From the NCBI GenBank assembly GCA_026636295.1, contig CP089450.1:992001-1056000 (forward strand): 64,000 nt of DNA, given 5' to 3'. Positions 19,723-30,373 of this stretch are shown in pieces. The DNA comes from Medakamo hakoo (Eukaryota; Chlorophyta; Trebouxiophyceae; Coccomyxaceae). The translations under genes were made by a program, and so were the position numbers. A model generated the notes under the pieces. It saw nothing but the letters and a program-made list of their open reading frames with translations. It searched no databases and was not told where the DNA came from. How positions within the stretch are numbered: the first letter of the stretch is position 1; every line of letters starts with the position of its first letter.

Positions 19723-22700
19723 TCAACCGCCGCCCGCGACGGCCGCGTTGATGGCACCCAGCGCCCACGCGCCCTGCTCGGCCAGCTCCCGGTCCGGTGG
19801 CGGGGGCCCGCCCCCCGCCCGGCAAAAGTCCACAAAGGGCGCCAAGCCGGGGATGGACGTGAAGAGCGGGCCGGAGCCGGGCAGCGACGACGCGACGTCG
19901 CCCAGGAGGGACACGGCCGCGCGCACGACCGGCGCGCCCGGCGGCGCGGCGGGCGGCGGCGCGCCGCCCGCGCCCGCCGCCGCCGCGGTCCGAGCGGCGG
20001 ACCCGATGCCGTCGACAAAGGCCAGCAAGCCCGGGATGGCGGCCGCGAGCCCGGCGTCGCCGGACGCGGCCGGGCGGGAGAGGCCGTTGATCAGGCCGGC
20101 GTACGCTTCGAGCACCGACCCGCGGAGGGCGTCCACGTAGTCGGCCGCGTCCTCGTCGCCCGGCTCCGCGCGGGCCGCGGCTTCGGACGCCAGGGCTTGC
20201 GCCGAGCCCAGCATGGGGAGGACGTGCGGCAGGAAGGGGACGAACGCGTCGCCGACGGCTAGGGCCAGGTCGCCCAGGCCGGCCAGGATGGGCGGCTTGA
20301 GGTCGCGGCGGACGGCCGGGGATTGGAGGGAGGCCAGGAGCCGGGCGACGAGGGACGGCGTGTAGGGCGCCAGCGCGCCTTCGACGGCGCGCCCGACGTC
20401 TCCCAGCACGCCGACGGCCACGCCGGCCGCAGCCCAGTCGTCCGTGTTTGCCAGGGCCGCCTCCAGCACGGGCATGAAGCGCGACAGGTACGGCGCGAAG
20501 CCGGGCCCCGTCGCGTAGCACAGCGCCCCCGCCGCCAGGAGGGCGTCCTCCAGCGCTGGGCCAGAGGCCCCCGTCCCGGCGACGGCCAGCAGGGCCGCCA
20601 TGATGGTGTCGGCGTGCGGCGCGACGGCCGCGCGCCCGGCGTCCGACCCCGCCAGGCGCTGGGTGACGACCGTCAGCACGCCGCAGAGCGCGCCCTGGAC
20701 TTCGGCCAGGCGTTCCGCGGCGGCGGTGCCGCCGCCGGCGCCGGCGGGTGGGGCCGCACGCACGGCGGACGCCAGGCGCTCCAGCGTCACCGGGATCAGG
20801 GCGGCGACGAGCGGCGCGGCGTCGGGTGGCGCCGCGCGCACGACCTCGTTGAGCGCTTCAAACGCGGCCGTCGCGCCGCGGGCGGCCGCCGACGCGTCCA
20901 CGGCCGCGCCGCCGCCTCCTCCGGCGCTCGTCGTCCCCGCGGCGGCGCGCGACCCGGCGTCCAGCAGGGCGGACATGATGTCCTTCATGAAGGGCGAGAC
21001 GGGCGAGGTGGCCGACGAAGGAGACGGGCCGGCGCCAGCCGCGTCAGAGTCGCCGGTCGTGCCGTCGGCCGCGCCGCCACCGCCCTCCGCGCCAGCCGCG
21101 GCGTAACCCACGACCAGCTGAGAAATGGCGTAGCAGGCCTTTTCGGCGATGTGCGGCGCGTCCCGCGTGGCGGTGAGGAGTGCCGAGACGACCGCCGGCA
21201 GGGCGCCCGGCGGAATCACCGGCGGCGCGCCAGGCGCGCCGTGCACAAACTCAAACACGCGGCCCAGGGCCCAGGCCGTCGTGTGGCGGACGGCGGGGTT
21301 GGGGTCGGCCAGCGCGCCGACGAGCACGGACAGGCCGGACCGGACCAGGTCGGCCAGCCGGGCGGGCGTCGGGCCCTCCAGGATGGAGCCAAACGCAAAG
21401 GTGGCCGCCTCGCGCGCGCGCCAGGCCTCCGGGTCGGACGGGGAGTCGGGGCGGCCGATGCCCGCCTGGACGTAGGGCAGCACCAGGTCCACGACCGGGT
21501 CGCCGGCCGCGGCGGCGACCAGGCCCAGCGTCGTGCCCGCCGCCATCGCCAGGTTCCACGCGCCCGCGTCCTCGTCCTGCCCCGGCTCCTGCTTGGTCAG
21601 CTGCTCGAGGAGGAGGGGGACGAGCGGTCCCAGGGCCTGGGACACGAAGCGGTGGTGGACGGGTGGCGGCGCGCCCGGCGGGCACGCCTCCGCGTCCTCC
21701 GCCCGGTCGGCCTCCTCCTCCGCCAGGGTGCACCACAGCTCCAGCGCCTGCTTTGCCACGTCCTCGCCGTCCTCCCGCACGGCGCGCACGGTCAGGGCGA
21801 ACAGCTCGGCCATGTACGCGGGGAGCAGCTCGTAGTGCGCCGCCGCGATCTTGACCAGGCACTCGAACGCGGCCGTGCGGACGCGGGCGTCGGGCGCGGT
21901 CGCGGACTCGCACACCGTCTGCATCAGGTAATTGCGCTCCGCCTCCGACTCGAAGTTCGTGGCCGCGAATTCCAGGGCGTTGCCCAGGGCCGTGGTGGCG
22001 GCGAGGCGGACGCCGGCGTCGGGTTCGTCCTTGCGCATGCCGGCGACGACGGCGGTCAGGATGGCGTTGACGGTCTGGGGATGGATGGGTGGATGGATGG
22101 ATGGAGGGGGTGGGGTGGGGATGTTTGAAGGTTTGAGGGCAACGGGTGATGGAAAGGAGAGGCAAGGGCCGCCCGCCCTCTCACGCCGTCCCCTCGCTCC
22201 CCCACCCACCCAGCCTCACCTCCTGTTCCAGGACGTCGTCTTCCCGCCGGCCCATCTCCTCGCACACGTAGCCCAGGGCTTCCAGCGTGGAGGTGCGTAG
22301 GGAGGCGGAGGGCGGCGCCGCACCGGCCGCGGCCGGCGGCGCCATGGTCGCCAGCAGCGACGGCACCAGGTCCGGCCACGCCCGGGCGGGCAGGTCGATG
22401 GCGGCTACCTTGGCGATGACGAGGGCGGCGGTCTTGGCGGCGGCGGTGACCTGTTTTGAGAGGGGCGGACGGATGACGGACAGGGAGATGAGGGTGGGAT
22501 GGGGTGGGGTGGATGCATGGATGGATGGTGGGAGGGGGGAGGGGGGTGGTAGTGCACGGACCGCCGCACCATCCATCCTCTCACGTACCGTCGACCCCAG
22601 CGTGCTCAGCAGCAGGCGCCTGACCTCGGCCTTGACGCCGCCATCCAGGGCCGTCCACTGGGCGGCGAGCTCGGCCTGTTTGGGTGTTGGGGAAGGAGAA

Positions 22701-23038
22701 AAACAACGTCGGATCGCAAACGAATGGCGCGGCGAGAAGCGCAGCGTTTTTCCGTCGTCCCGCAGCGCTCACAACCCCGTCCATCCATCCATTCCCATTT
22801 TTACCTTCTTGGACTCGGACGGCGCGTCCAGCGCATTCTTGAGGATAAGCCCGGCGATCTGGCGGGCTTCGGCCGGCTTGGCTTCGGCCGCGAGCTCTGA
22901 CGCGAGCGACAACAAGAACGCGGGCGGGTTTGACGCGCGCAGGGACGTCAGCTGGCCCTCAGCGGATTGCCGCACGGCCGCATCCGGCGACTGGGCGGCC
23001 ACCAGGATCGGGGTGAGGTCCAGCGTGGCGGTGGCCAT
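19723..23038 (-). CDS. KPNB1: Importin beta-1 (karyopherin beta)
   Basis: Four exons (23038-22805, 22675-22589, 22450-22220, 22074-19723), all phase 0, give about 967 residues. It is the nuclear import receptor that binds importin alpha or cargo and is released by RanGTP. HEAT-repeat landmarks include QIAGLILKNALDAPSESKK, AELAAQWTALD, LEALGYVCEEM, TALGNALEFAATNFESEAERNYLMQTVCE, ELWCTLAEEEADR and VRHTTAWALGRVFEF. It is longer than the roughly 870-residue family norm because of Ala/Gly-rich inserts between later HEAT repeats. Intron 3 contains a GGAT run. It faces PLAA across 445 bases. Confidence 0.94.
22078..22105. repeat. GGAT-type tetranucleotide run in an importin beta intron
   Basis: Imperfect tandem GGAT units within the 145-base intron between exons 3 and 4, the same unit as the tract at 237-279. 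Confidence 0.85.
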
Positions 23039-23483
23039 GTTTTTCCCCTTTCGCGGCGCGAGAAAAAGAGGAAAAAAAAGAAGAGCAAACGGTCAGTCGC
23101 GGCGCCTGCAAGCTGCCGGGCTTGGGGTGCGGGCGCACGGTGGTCTGGGTCACCGAGGCGTGTGGGGGTCGCCCGCTGGGTGGGGAGGAGGAGAGGGGGC
23201 GTGCGCACGCGCCCTCTGTTGCCTTTTCGCGCGCTTTCCCACAAGACGCGCGGCCCGCGCCCGTTTCTCCAGAGTGACAAGTCGAGGCAGAGCGCGCTCG
23301 TCTCCACGAGAGCGAGCTTTTCTTTTCCGCCGCGCGCGCGCCCCGGGTTGGCCCCCACACCCGCGTCCCCACACACTCGCGGACGCCACACACTCGTGGA
23401 CGCCTCACCAGACCGTCGCGGACATCCGTCCGCCTCAAAACGCAAGCCCAGGGGACAGGCATCGGACAGCGCACGTTCTTGCA
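23039..23483. promoter_or_regulatory. Divergent intergenic region, importin beta / PLAA
   Basis: 445 bases between the outward-facing ATGs, the longest of the divergent spacers here. No further gene is visible in it. Confidence 0.5.
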
Positions 23484-26429
23484 ATGGCTGACCCGCCCCT
23501 CAACGCCCTGGGCCTCGCCCTCCGGGCCGAGCTGCGCGGCCACACTGATGATGTATGAGAGAGAGGGAGGCACTCTGCCGCCGTGAGGATGGGGAGCTGA
23601 GGGGCGCGCTGCGGCCGCTGAGAGGAAAACAAACAAAAAACACGCGCTGCGCGCCTCGCTCGCTCAGGCCCTCTCCCACTCCATCCACACACGCTCTCCC
23701 AGGTCCGCGCCCTCACGCCCTACGGCCCCGCCGGCCTCGCCACCGCCTCCCGCGACAAGACCCTGAAACTGTGGGCTCCCGACAGCTCCACGGGTCGTGG
23801 CTTCACCGAAGGCGCGACGCTGTGCGGCCACACCGACTTCGTGACGGCCGTCGCCGCGGCCGACGCCACGCTCGTGTCGGGGTCGCGCGATACGACCGCC
23901 ATCGTGTGGGACGCGCCCGCGTCCGAGCCCGCCGGCGTTCTGAAAGGCGGTCACGCCTGGGCGGTGTCTGCTGTGGCGGTTGCGCCGGGCGGGCGGTGCG
24001 TTTTCACGGCGTCGCTGGACGGGAGTGTGAAAGCCTGGCCGCTCGGCGCGGGCGTGGCGGCCGCCGCGCCGGTCGAGCTCGGCCGCCACGACGGGCCCGT
24101 CCAATGCTTGGTGCTGGTTGTGCACGGCTCCGACGCCGTCCTCGTCTCTGGGTCCAGCGACCGGAGTGCGAAAGCGTGGGCCGTGCCGCCCGGGGTGGCG
24201 GCGGGCGTCCAGCCGGACGCGGCTGCCCCCTCGCCGCCGACACCGCTCGCGACGCTGGCCGGCCACACCGACACCGTGCGCGGCCTGTCCCTCATGCCGC
24301 GCGGCGACGGAGGGGTCATTCGGTTGGCGACCGCGTCGCACGACGGCACGCTGCGCGTGTGGGGCGTCGACCCGGCGGCGCTCGGCTTCGGCGCCCCGTC
24401 GCCCTCGTCCTCCTCCGCGGCCGCGTCCCCCGCCCCGCCGCCGCGCACGCTGGTCGAGCTCGTCGGCCACACCGCCCTCGTCTACGCTGTGTCCGCCCAC
24501 CCCACCACAGCCCTCCTCGCCTCCGCGTCCGAAGACGAGACCGTGCGCGTGTGGGACGGCGAAGCGGGGGCCGCGCTCGCCGTCCTCCCGCACCCGGGCT
24601 GCTGCTGGGCGGTCGGGTGGGTGGCGGGCGCCGCGGCCGACGCCGCTTCGTCCTTCGATGTAGCGACCGGCTGCGGCGACGGCGTCGCCCGCCTGTGGAC
24701 GAGTGAGCCGGGCCGGGCGGCGCCGCCGGCGGAGGTGGAAGCCTTTGAAGCTGCGCTGGCGGCCCGGGCGGCGGACAAAGCGGCCGCGGCCGCGGCCGCC
24801 GCGTCGCAGGGCGCCGCCGCGCCCACGGCCGCCGCCGCGCCCGGCCTGCCGCCCGGCTTGCGCGTCGACCCGCCCGACGCCCTGCTGACGCCCGGCGACA
24901 AGGAGGGCGCCACCAAAATCGTGGCGGAGCCGGGTGGGGCCGGGCCCGCCCTGTACGAGTGGTCGGCCGCGGGCGGGTGGGCCAAGGTCGGGGACTTGGT
25001 GCCCGGCCCCGACGGCCCCGACGGCGGCGGCGGTGGCGTCCCTGCCGGCGACACGCTCGCCCCCGCCCGTAAATGGCATGGCGGCCGGGCCTGGGACTAC
25101 GTCTTTGACGTGGACGTCAAGGACGGCGCGCCGCCGTTGAAGCTGCCGTATGACCGGGCGGAAAACCCGTACGCCGCGGCTGACCGCTTCCTGTCCGAGC
25201 ACGGCCTGCCGCAGGCCTACCGGGAACAGGTCGTCGCCCACATCCTGTCCCAGACGGGGGGCGGGAGCGCGGGCGCCTTTGACGACCCGCTGGCGGCCAA
25301 TGTGGACCCGTTCACGGGCGGCGGGGCGTACGTGCCGGGGACGGGGGGAGTGGGGGCGGGGCCGGGCGCGGCCGCGCCTGCCGCCCCTGCGCCGGGCGCG
25401 GGCTCGGCCGACCCGTTCACGGGGGCCGGTGCGTACGTGCCGCCGCTCGCGGGTGGTGCGGGGCGCGCCGCCCCCGCTCCCGCTCCGGCCGGCGGCGGCG
25501 GCTTTGAGCTGACGGGCGGCGGCGCCGACCCGTTCACTGGGGCGGGCGCGGTGGCCGCGCCCGCCCCCGCCCCGCCGCCCCGCCGCGCCTTCACCCTGTT
25601 CGACGCGCCGCCGGCCAAGCCCGCTGCGCTGGCCGCCAAGCTGCGTTCCCTGCTGGAAGAAAGCGGCGCGGCCGACCTGGCGCGCGCCGTGGACCTGGAC
25701 GGCCTGGCGGCCGCGGCCGCGGGCGTGGCGTCCCACCCCGACGGCCCACCCCCCCCGCCCGCCGCGCTGACGGGGCTGCGCACCCTGCTCTCCACGGCCC
25801 CGCCGTCCGCCCTCTTCCCTGTCTTGGACTGCGCCCGGTGCGTGGGCTTGCACCCCGTCGGCGCGGCCGCCCTGGCCGCCGGCGCGGGCGAGGTGGACGC
25901 GTCCGACCGCTCCGGCGCGCTCGGCCGCGCGCTGGCCGCCGCCCTGGCCGGCCCGGCCCCGCCCCCGCCCGCCGTCCTGGTCGCCGCCCGAGCCCTCGCC
26001 AACACGGCCCGCCACCCTACGCTGCGCAACTGGGCGGCGGCGCGGGCGGGCGCGATCTGTGACGTGCTGGCGGGACCGGCGGGTGGTGCGGGCGCGGCGC
26101 CCGCCGCGCTCGCGGCCTGGGGCGCCGCGCTGAGCAATTTGGCTCTCGCCCTGGAAGAACAGAGCGACGCTTTGTCGCCTGACGCCCGGGACGCGGCGGC
26201 TCTCCAGCTGGCGTCCGCGGCGGCGGCGCTGGCCGTGAACGGCGGCAGCGGCGACGCGGCGGCCGTTGGGTTGGCACTGGCCGCCGCGGCGTCAGCCGCC
26301 CGCGCGTCGGCTGCTGTCCGTGGCGCTGCAGCCGATTTAGGGTTTGGTGAAGCGGTGGCGGCGGGTAAAGCGGCGGGCGGCGTGGCGGCCGTGCAGGCAG
26401 GCGAGGTGGAGGAGGCGGTGAAGGGTTGA
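23484..26429 (+). CDS. PLAA: PLAA / Doa1(Ufd3) ubiquitin-binding Cdc48 cofactor
   Basis: Two exons (23484-23552, 23703-26429) join in phase 0 to about 931 residues. The protein binds ubiquitin and Cdc48/p97 and acts in ubiquitin-dependent sorting and degradation. The N-terminal half is a WD40 propeller (TASRDKTLKLWAPD, GSRDTTAIVWD, LASASEDETVRVWDGE and others). A PFU domain follows near residues 435-545 (KWHGGRAWDYVFDVDV, YREQVVAHILSQ). Three copies of DPFTGxGAYVP, typical of PLAA, then lead into the C-terminal PUL domain (FTLFDAPPAKPAALAAKLRSL) made of Ala-rich armadillo helices. All domains are present. It is longer than animal PLAA through Ala/Pro/Gly linkers. Confidence 0.95.
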
Positions 26430-26732
26430 TGAGGGTGAGAGTGTGGGGGGCGGGTGGGTGTGGTGTGGTGTGGGTGGGTGGGGATGGATGCAGAGGGGGG
26501 AGTGCACAGAGAGAAAAACAGAAAACAAACGGGCTTCTTTTCCTCGTCTTTTTTGGATTTCAACGCGCGTCTGAGCAGCATGCACGGGTGGGCAAAGACG
26601 TGCGTGCGTGCGCGCCGTCGCGCGAGTTTTTTTCTTCTTTTTCGGAAAAGGTTTTAACACACACACTCTCTGAAACCCCCCACCAACACGCAGATGAAAA
26701 AGAAGGGCAGAGACACACTCCACGCTCCCTCT
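26430..26732. other. Convergent 3' spacer, no gene seen
   Basis: 303 bases between the stops of PLAA (+) and eL32 (-), noticeably lower in GC, with GTGG-rich and T-rich stretches. Confidence 0.6.
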
Positions 26733-28135
26733 TCACGCGTCCTCCTGGGACCGGACCTTGGCCGCGCCGTTGGTCAGGTTGATGTTCAAAGCTTTCGCGC
26801 GCGCGACGATCTGGGCGCGCTTGCGGGCGCCCACGCCGTGCGCGACCTCGGCCGCGTACGTCCGGTTGTGCATCAGCAGCAGCTCCAGCTCCGCCGGGTT
26901 GTGGATGACAAACTTCTTGAAGCCTGGGGGAGTGCGTGGCGTGGTGGCGGGAAGGAGAGAGAGGGAGGGAGGCGTGAGCACCGGGCATGGGATGGGGAGG
27001 CCCGGGGCCCGGTCCCAACGCCGCCGCCGCCGCGGCAGGACCCACACCCCTCCACACAAACACTCACCGGACGGCAGGGTGTGGCGGGTCTTCTTGTTGG
27101 AGCCGTAGCCGATGTTAGCCATGATGATGCCGCAGCCCTTGAATTTACGGCGGACGCGGGAGTCGATACCCTTGGGCCGGCGCCAGGACGGGCTGTTGTT
27201 TTAGTTTTTGAGGTGGGCGCGGGGTGGTGGGTTGGTGAGGGGGGCAGGCGGGCGCGAACGCGTGCGAGGGAGACACGGCCACCTTGCCCGCGCGCACGGA
27301 CGCCGGGCAGGCCTGGCTGCGCTTCCGACCCCACGCGGCGATCAGGAACATGCTCCTGCGTGCCACCCGCAGGCTGGCGCGGCCTGGCTGCGCGGGCGCC
27401 ACGGGCCCGCGGAGGAGTCGCACTCGCTCCCCAGGCAGGCGCCGCCGCCCGCCGCCGCACGCAGCAGCTGCGTGTGCCCTGAGCGGAAAGGCTCGGCCAT
27501 CTTTCCACTCCTTGACCTCGCCGATGCAAGGCTCGCGCCCGCACGCCTGGCCCTGCGGGTCTGGACCGCCGGGCAGGCGCTCGCGCCGGGCGTAGAGGGG
27601 CCCCGCCGACCTTTTTTTCACCGGCGCCGGCTGCGCCTGCACCTCAGGCGCGCGGCCGCGGCAATGGAGGCAACCGCACAAGCCTCGGCTTCCAGGCGAA
27701 TCCCAAGGATACGTCCGGGTCGCCCGCTACCATATGAGGGCGGCCGACGGCGGAGAACGTGCGGCACCGGCCGTGCGAACGACCCCGCAAAAACAATCGA
27801 GTCGATCGCTGCGCTCCACAGCCTCCAAACGCCACACCACTCCCGGGCGCTTGGATCGCCACCCGGCCCACGGCCGCGCACGCAGATCGTGGTCCTCTGG
27901 GCCTTTGCAAAGCCTGGGCGCGGCCCCGCTCCCTCCTCCTGCAGAGAGAGAGGGAAGCACAGAGAGACGGCCGCCACTCCCGCCCGGGCCGGCGCGCCGC
28001 CTTTTGCCACTCATCGCTCCTTTCCCGCGCCCGCCGTCCAACTCACCCGACACGCATTTGGGTGTCGCTCTGGTGGCGCGTGAAGCGCTTCGTGCGCTTC
28101 TTCACGATCTTCGGCTTCGACAGCGGCTGCACCAT
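26733..28135 (-). CDS. RPL32: 60S ribosomal protein eL32
   Basis: Three exons (28135-28047, 27192-27068, 26923-26733) join to 134 residues, the family length. It is a component of the large cytosolic ribosomal subunit. Exon 1 gives [18 protein letters not shown], exon 2 gives [20 protein letters not shown] then [16 protein letters not shown], and exon 3 gives [20 protein letters not shown] through KVRSQEDA. Every join falls where the family sequence continues. Intron 1 is 854 bases, the longest intron modelled in this window. Its ATG is 99 bases from the RidA ATG on the other strand. Confidence 0.97.
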
Positions 28136-28234
28136 GGCGGGCAAAGTTTTTTTTCCCCGGTCAAGAAGAAAAAAATTCAGGAGTGGGCCCCACCTCTCAC
28201 TCTCCAAAGTCTCTAAACACGCGCCCGAAACACG
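28136..28234. promoter_or_regulatory. Very short shared promoter, eL32 / RidA
   Basis: Only 99 bases separate two outward-facing start codons, so both 5' leaders and any core promoters must be packed together or overlap. It contains T- and A-runs (28146-28153, 28166-28173). Confidence 0.6.
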
Positions 28235-29028
28235 ATGCACGCCCTCGCCCGTACGACCTGCCGTGCAGCTTGCACCGTGCGCCCGGTATCTGTGCACCGT
28301 CGCAACTTGACGGCGGGCGCTCGCCGCTGCTTGGCGGTCTCCGCGTCCGGTGAGGAGTGCGGGGGTGGCCAGGCGCGAGGAGAAACAATGGGTGACAAGC
28401 GTTGAGGAGGAAGCGCGTGCTGGGGAGCGCGAGCCTCCATTTTGGGTGTCCTGCCCCGCAATGGACACACACGCCATTGAACATGAGCCTGAAGGGTCGA
28501 AAGCACGACGACAATGGCGTTGGCCGTGCTGTTGTTGCGTCGTTTTCGGGGGGACGCGCTCGGCCACCTAGCCACCGCCCACTCACGCCCGCCCGCCCGC
28601 CCCATGAACCCAAAAAACCAGCCGCGGGCGGCCGGGAGGTCGTCGCCACGGACAAAGCGCCCGGCGCGGTCGGCCCGTACTCCCAGGCCATCAAGGCGGG
28701 CGGCCTGGTGTTTGTGTCCGGCCAGGTCGCCCTGGTCCCCGGCGCGCCTGCGGGCTCCCCGCTCGCGTGCCCGGGCGATGCCGCGGGCCAGGCGGAACGC
28801 GTGATGGAAAACTTGGGCGCCATCCTCACCGCGTCCGGCTCCGGCTTTGACAAGGTCGTCAAGACGACCGTCCTCCTGGCCGACATGGGCGACTTCGCGG
28901 CCGTCAACGCCGTCTACGCCAAGTACTTTCCTGAAAGCGGCGGCCCGCGCCCCGCGCGCGCCTGCTTCGCTGTGAAAACGCTGCCCCTGGGCGCGCTGGT
29001 CGAGATCGAGGCGGTCGCCGTGGCTTGA
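28235..29028 (+). CDS. RidA (YjgF/UK114) imine deaminase, organelle-targeted
   Basis: Two exons (28235-28349, 28622-29028) give 173 residues. RidA hydrolyses reactive 2-aminoacrylate and related imines made by PLP enzymes such as threonine dehydratase. The first exon (MHALARTTCRAACTV...) is a transit-like peptide rich in Arg, Ala and Thr, as for plant plastid RidA. The mature part starts REVVATDKAPGAVGPYSQAI and continues LVFVSGQVALVPG. It ends with FAVKTLPLGALVEIEAVAVA and carries the conserved Arg in ARACFAVK. All family motifs are intact. Targeting to plastid or mitochondrion is inferred from composition. Confidence 0.95.
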
Positions 29029-29334
29029 GAGTGAGGCAAGGCTCTGGCGGCGGGAGAGCCCAAAGACGGGACGGCGAGCGGGGAAGGGCGGGCGTGTTGG
29101 CGTGGCGGGGGGAGGGGGAGGGCGTGGTCTGCGTCTCCCATCCTCTGGAGCGGTGCGGGCGCTCCCGCTCCCCTTCCTGGCGCCGTCCGTTCCCGTCTGT
29201 CTGTCGGGGAGCGCCCGACACCCGACTCTCAGGGCTGTGTAAAACAGCAACGACGCCATGAGCGCAACAGCCTCCTTTTTTCACACACAGCAATGCTCTC
29301 TCCTCTACCCGTCTCTTTTTTTGTGTCTAGGCCT
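29029..29334. other. Convergent 3' spacer with TGTAA
   Basis: 306 bases between RidA (+) and the small unknown gene (-). It is G-rich at first, then T-rich with a TGTAA at 29238. No gene is visible. Confidence 0.6.
29238..29242 (+). terminator. TGTAA poly(A) signal candidate
   Basis: TGTAA 210 bases after the RidA stop, followed by AAC. Confidence 0.5.
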
Positions 29335-30205
29335 TCATTTCTTGGGGTCCCCCTTCTTCTTGCCGCTCCCGACCACCAATCCCACCGCGGCCTTGGCCGT
29401 CGCTCCCAGCGCCCACTTACCCACTGGAATGGCGGCTTTCAGAGCCGTCCCGCCCAGCGCCACCGCCCCACGCGCGGCAGCGGCGGCCGCGCCCGCCGCC
29501 GCCGCGCCCGCGGGGCCGCGCGCGGCGTCCAGCACAACCTTTGCTCCGGGCGGCGGGTCCGCCTCCGCCGCGTCCAGGGCGCCGTCCACCCGCCTCAGCG
29601 CCCATTCGACGGCGGACCCGGTGAAAGGTGCGGCTGGGTCGGCGGTCGGCGGCGGCCGGCGGGGCGCGGTCAGGGCGGCCAGGGAAGCCTGCGTGGGATG
29701 GTGTGAGGTGGGATGTGTGTGAGGTGTTGATGGATGAGACAGCGGGTCGAGCGCGAGAGCGCAACGCGCATGCGGTCGCACAAAAACGGGGTGAAAGCTC
29801 ACCTCATCGCCTCCGCTACCACCACCGCGGTTGCGCAGCAGGTATGCCGTCGAATGCTCGACGGGCGGTGGGGATGGTGGCGCGCCGGGCGTGCGCGGCG
29901 GGCCCAGCGAGCGGACGACGATAGGGGGGAGGGATTCTGTTGAGTGTTTGGAGTGTGGAAGAGCGGTGTGAATGCCTCCACCAGCGACGCAGGCAAGCTG
30001 GTCAACTCGCGCACCCGTCTGGATGGGCGGCGCAGCGTGGAGCGAGGCCCGACGAGGGGATCCCAACCCCCGCACCGTCTCGCCGCCTGCTTGTCGACGC
30101 GTCTGAGTCGTTGGTTGCTTCCGCGACGGCCGGCCGCGGCGCGTGCCTGCAACGCGGCCTGGACGGCGCCGGGCGGGCGCCGGCACCCGCGCGGCGCAGC
30201 AGCAT
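29335..30205 (-). CDS. Small predicted organelle protein of unknown function
   Basis: I do not recognise this gene. Three exons (30205-30076, 29936-29803, 29688-29335) join in frame to about 205 residues. The N-terminus (MLLRRAGAGARPAPSRPRC) is Arg/Ala/Pro-rich and nearly free of acids, like a transit peptide. The middle is Pro-rich with SLPPIVVRSLGPP and HSTAYLLRNRGGG. The C-terminal third is an Ala/Gly-rich, weakly hydrophobic stretch (VALGGTALKAAIPVGKWALG) ending in a lysine-rich tail KKKGDPKK, which could sit on or in a membrane. The gene structure is supported by three consensus splice sites in phase. The function is open. Confidence 0.6.
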
Positions 30206-30373
30206 GGTGTCGAGGGGTAGCGTGCTGCTGTCCGGTCAGTAAAAAAAACGAACTCAGTGTGAGGCGAATGCTGGGCGGGCGCGCTCACTTGTTCCTTCTT
30301 TCTGAGCTCTCAAGGGGAGCGGACGTGCCTCCTGTTTTTTCTTTCTCTCTCGCGCACACACCCTCTCATCGCC
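30206..30373. promoter_or_regulatory. Shared divergent promoter region, unknown small gene / Nup62
   Basis: 168 bases between outward-facing ATGs, with A- and T-runs. Its role is inferred from position. Confidence 0.45.

Noticed and set aside
20323-22128. A 601-codon plus-strand frame across importin beta
   Set aside because: It is antisense to clear HEAT repeats. Its length is explained by the scarcity of AT-rich stop codons in this base composition.
27193-28046. C/D-box snoRNA in the eL32 intron
   Set aside because: No TGATGA box C was found on the sense strand of the intron, so I do not annotate one.
28402-28620. Reading RidA as starting from an in-frame upstream codon in the intron
   Set aside because: The stretch lacks an ATG in good context and does not resemble a targeting peptide, whereas the ATG at 28235 plus splicing gives a normal one.
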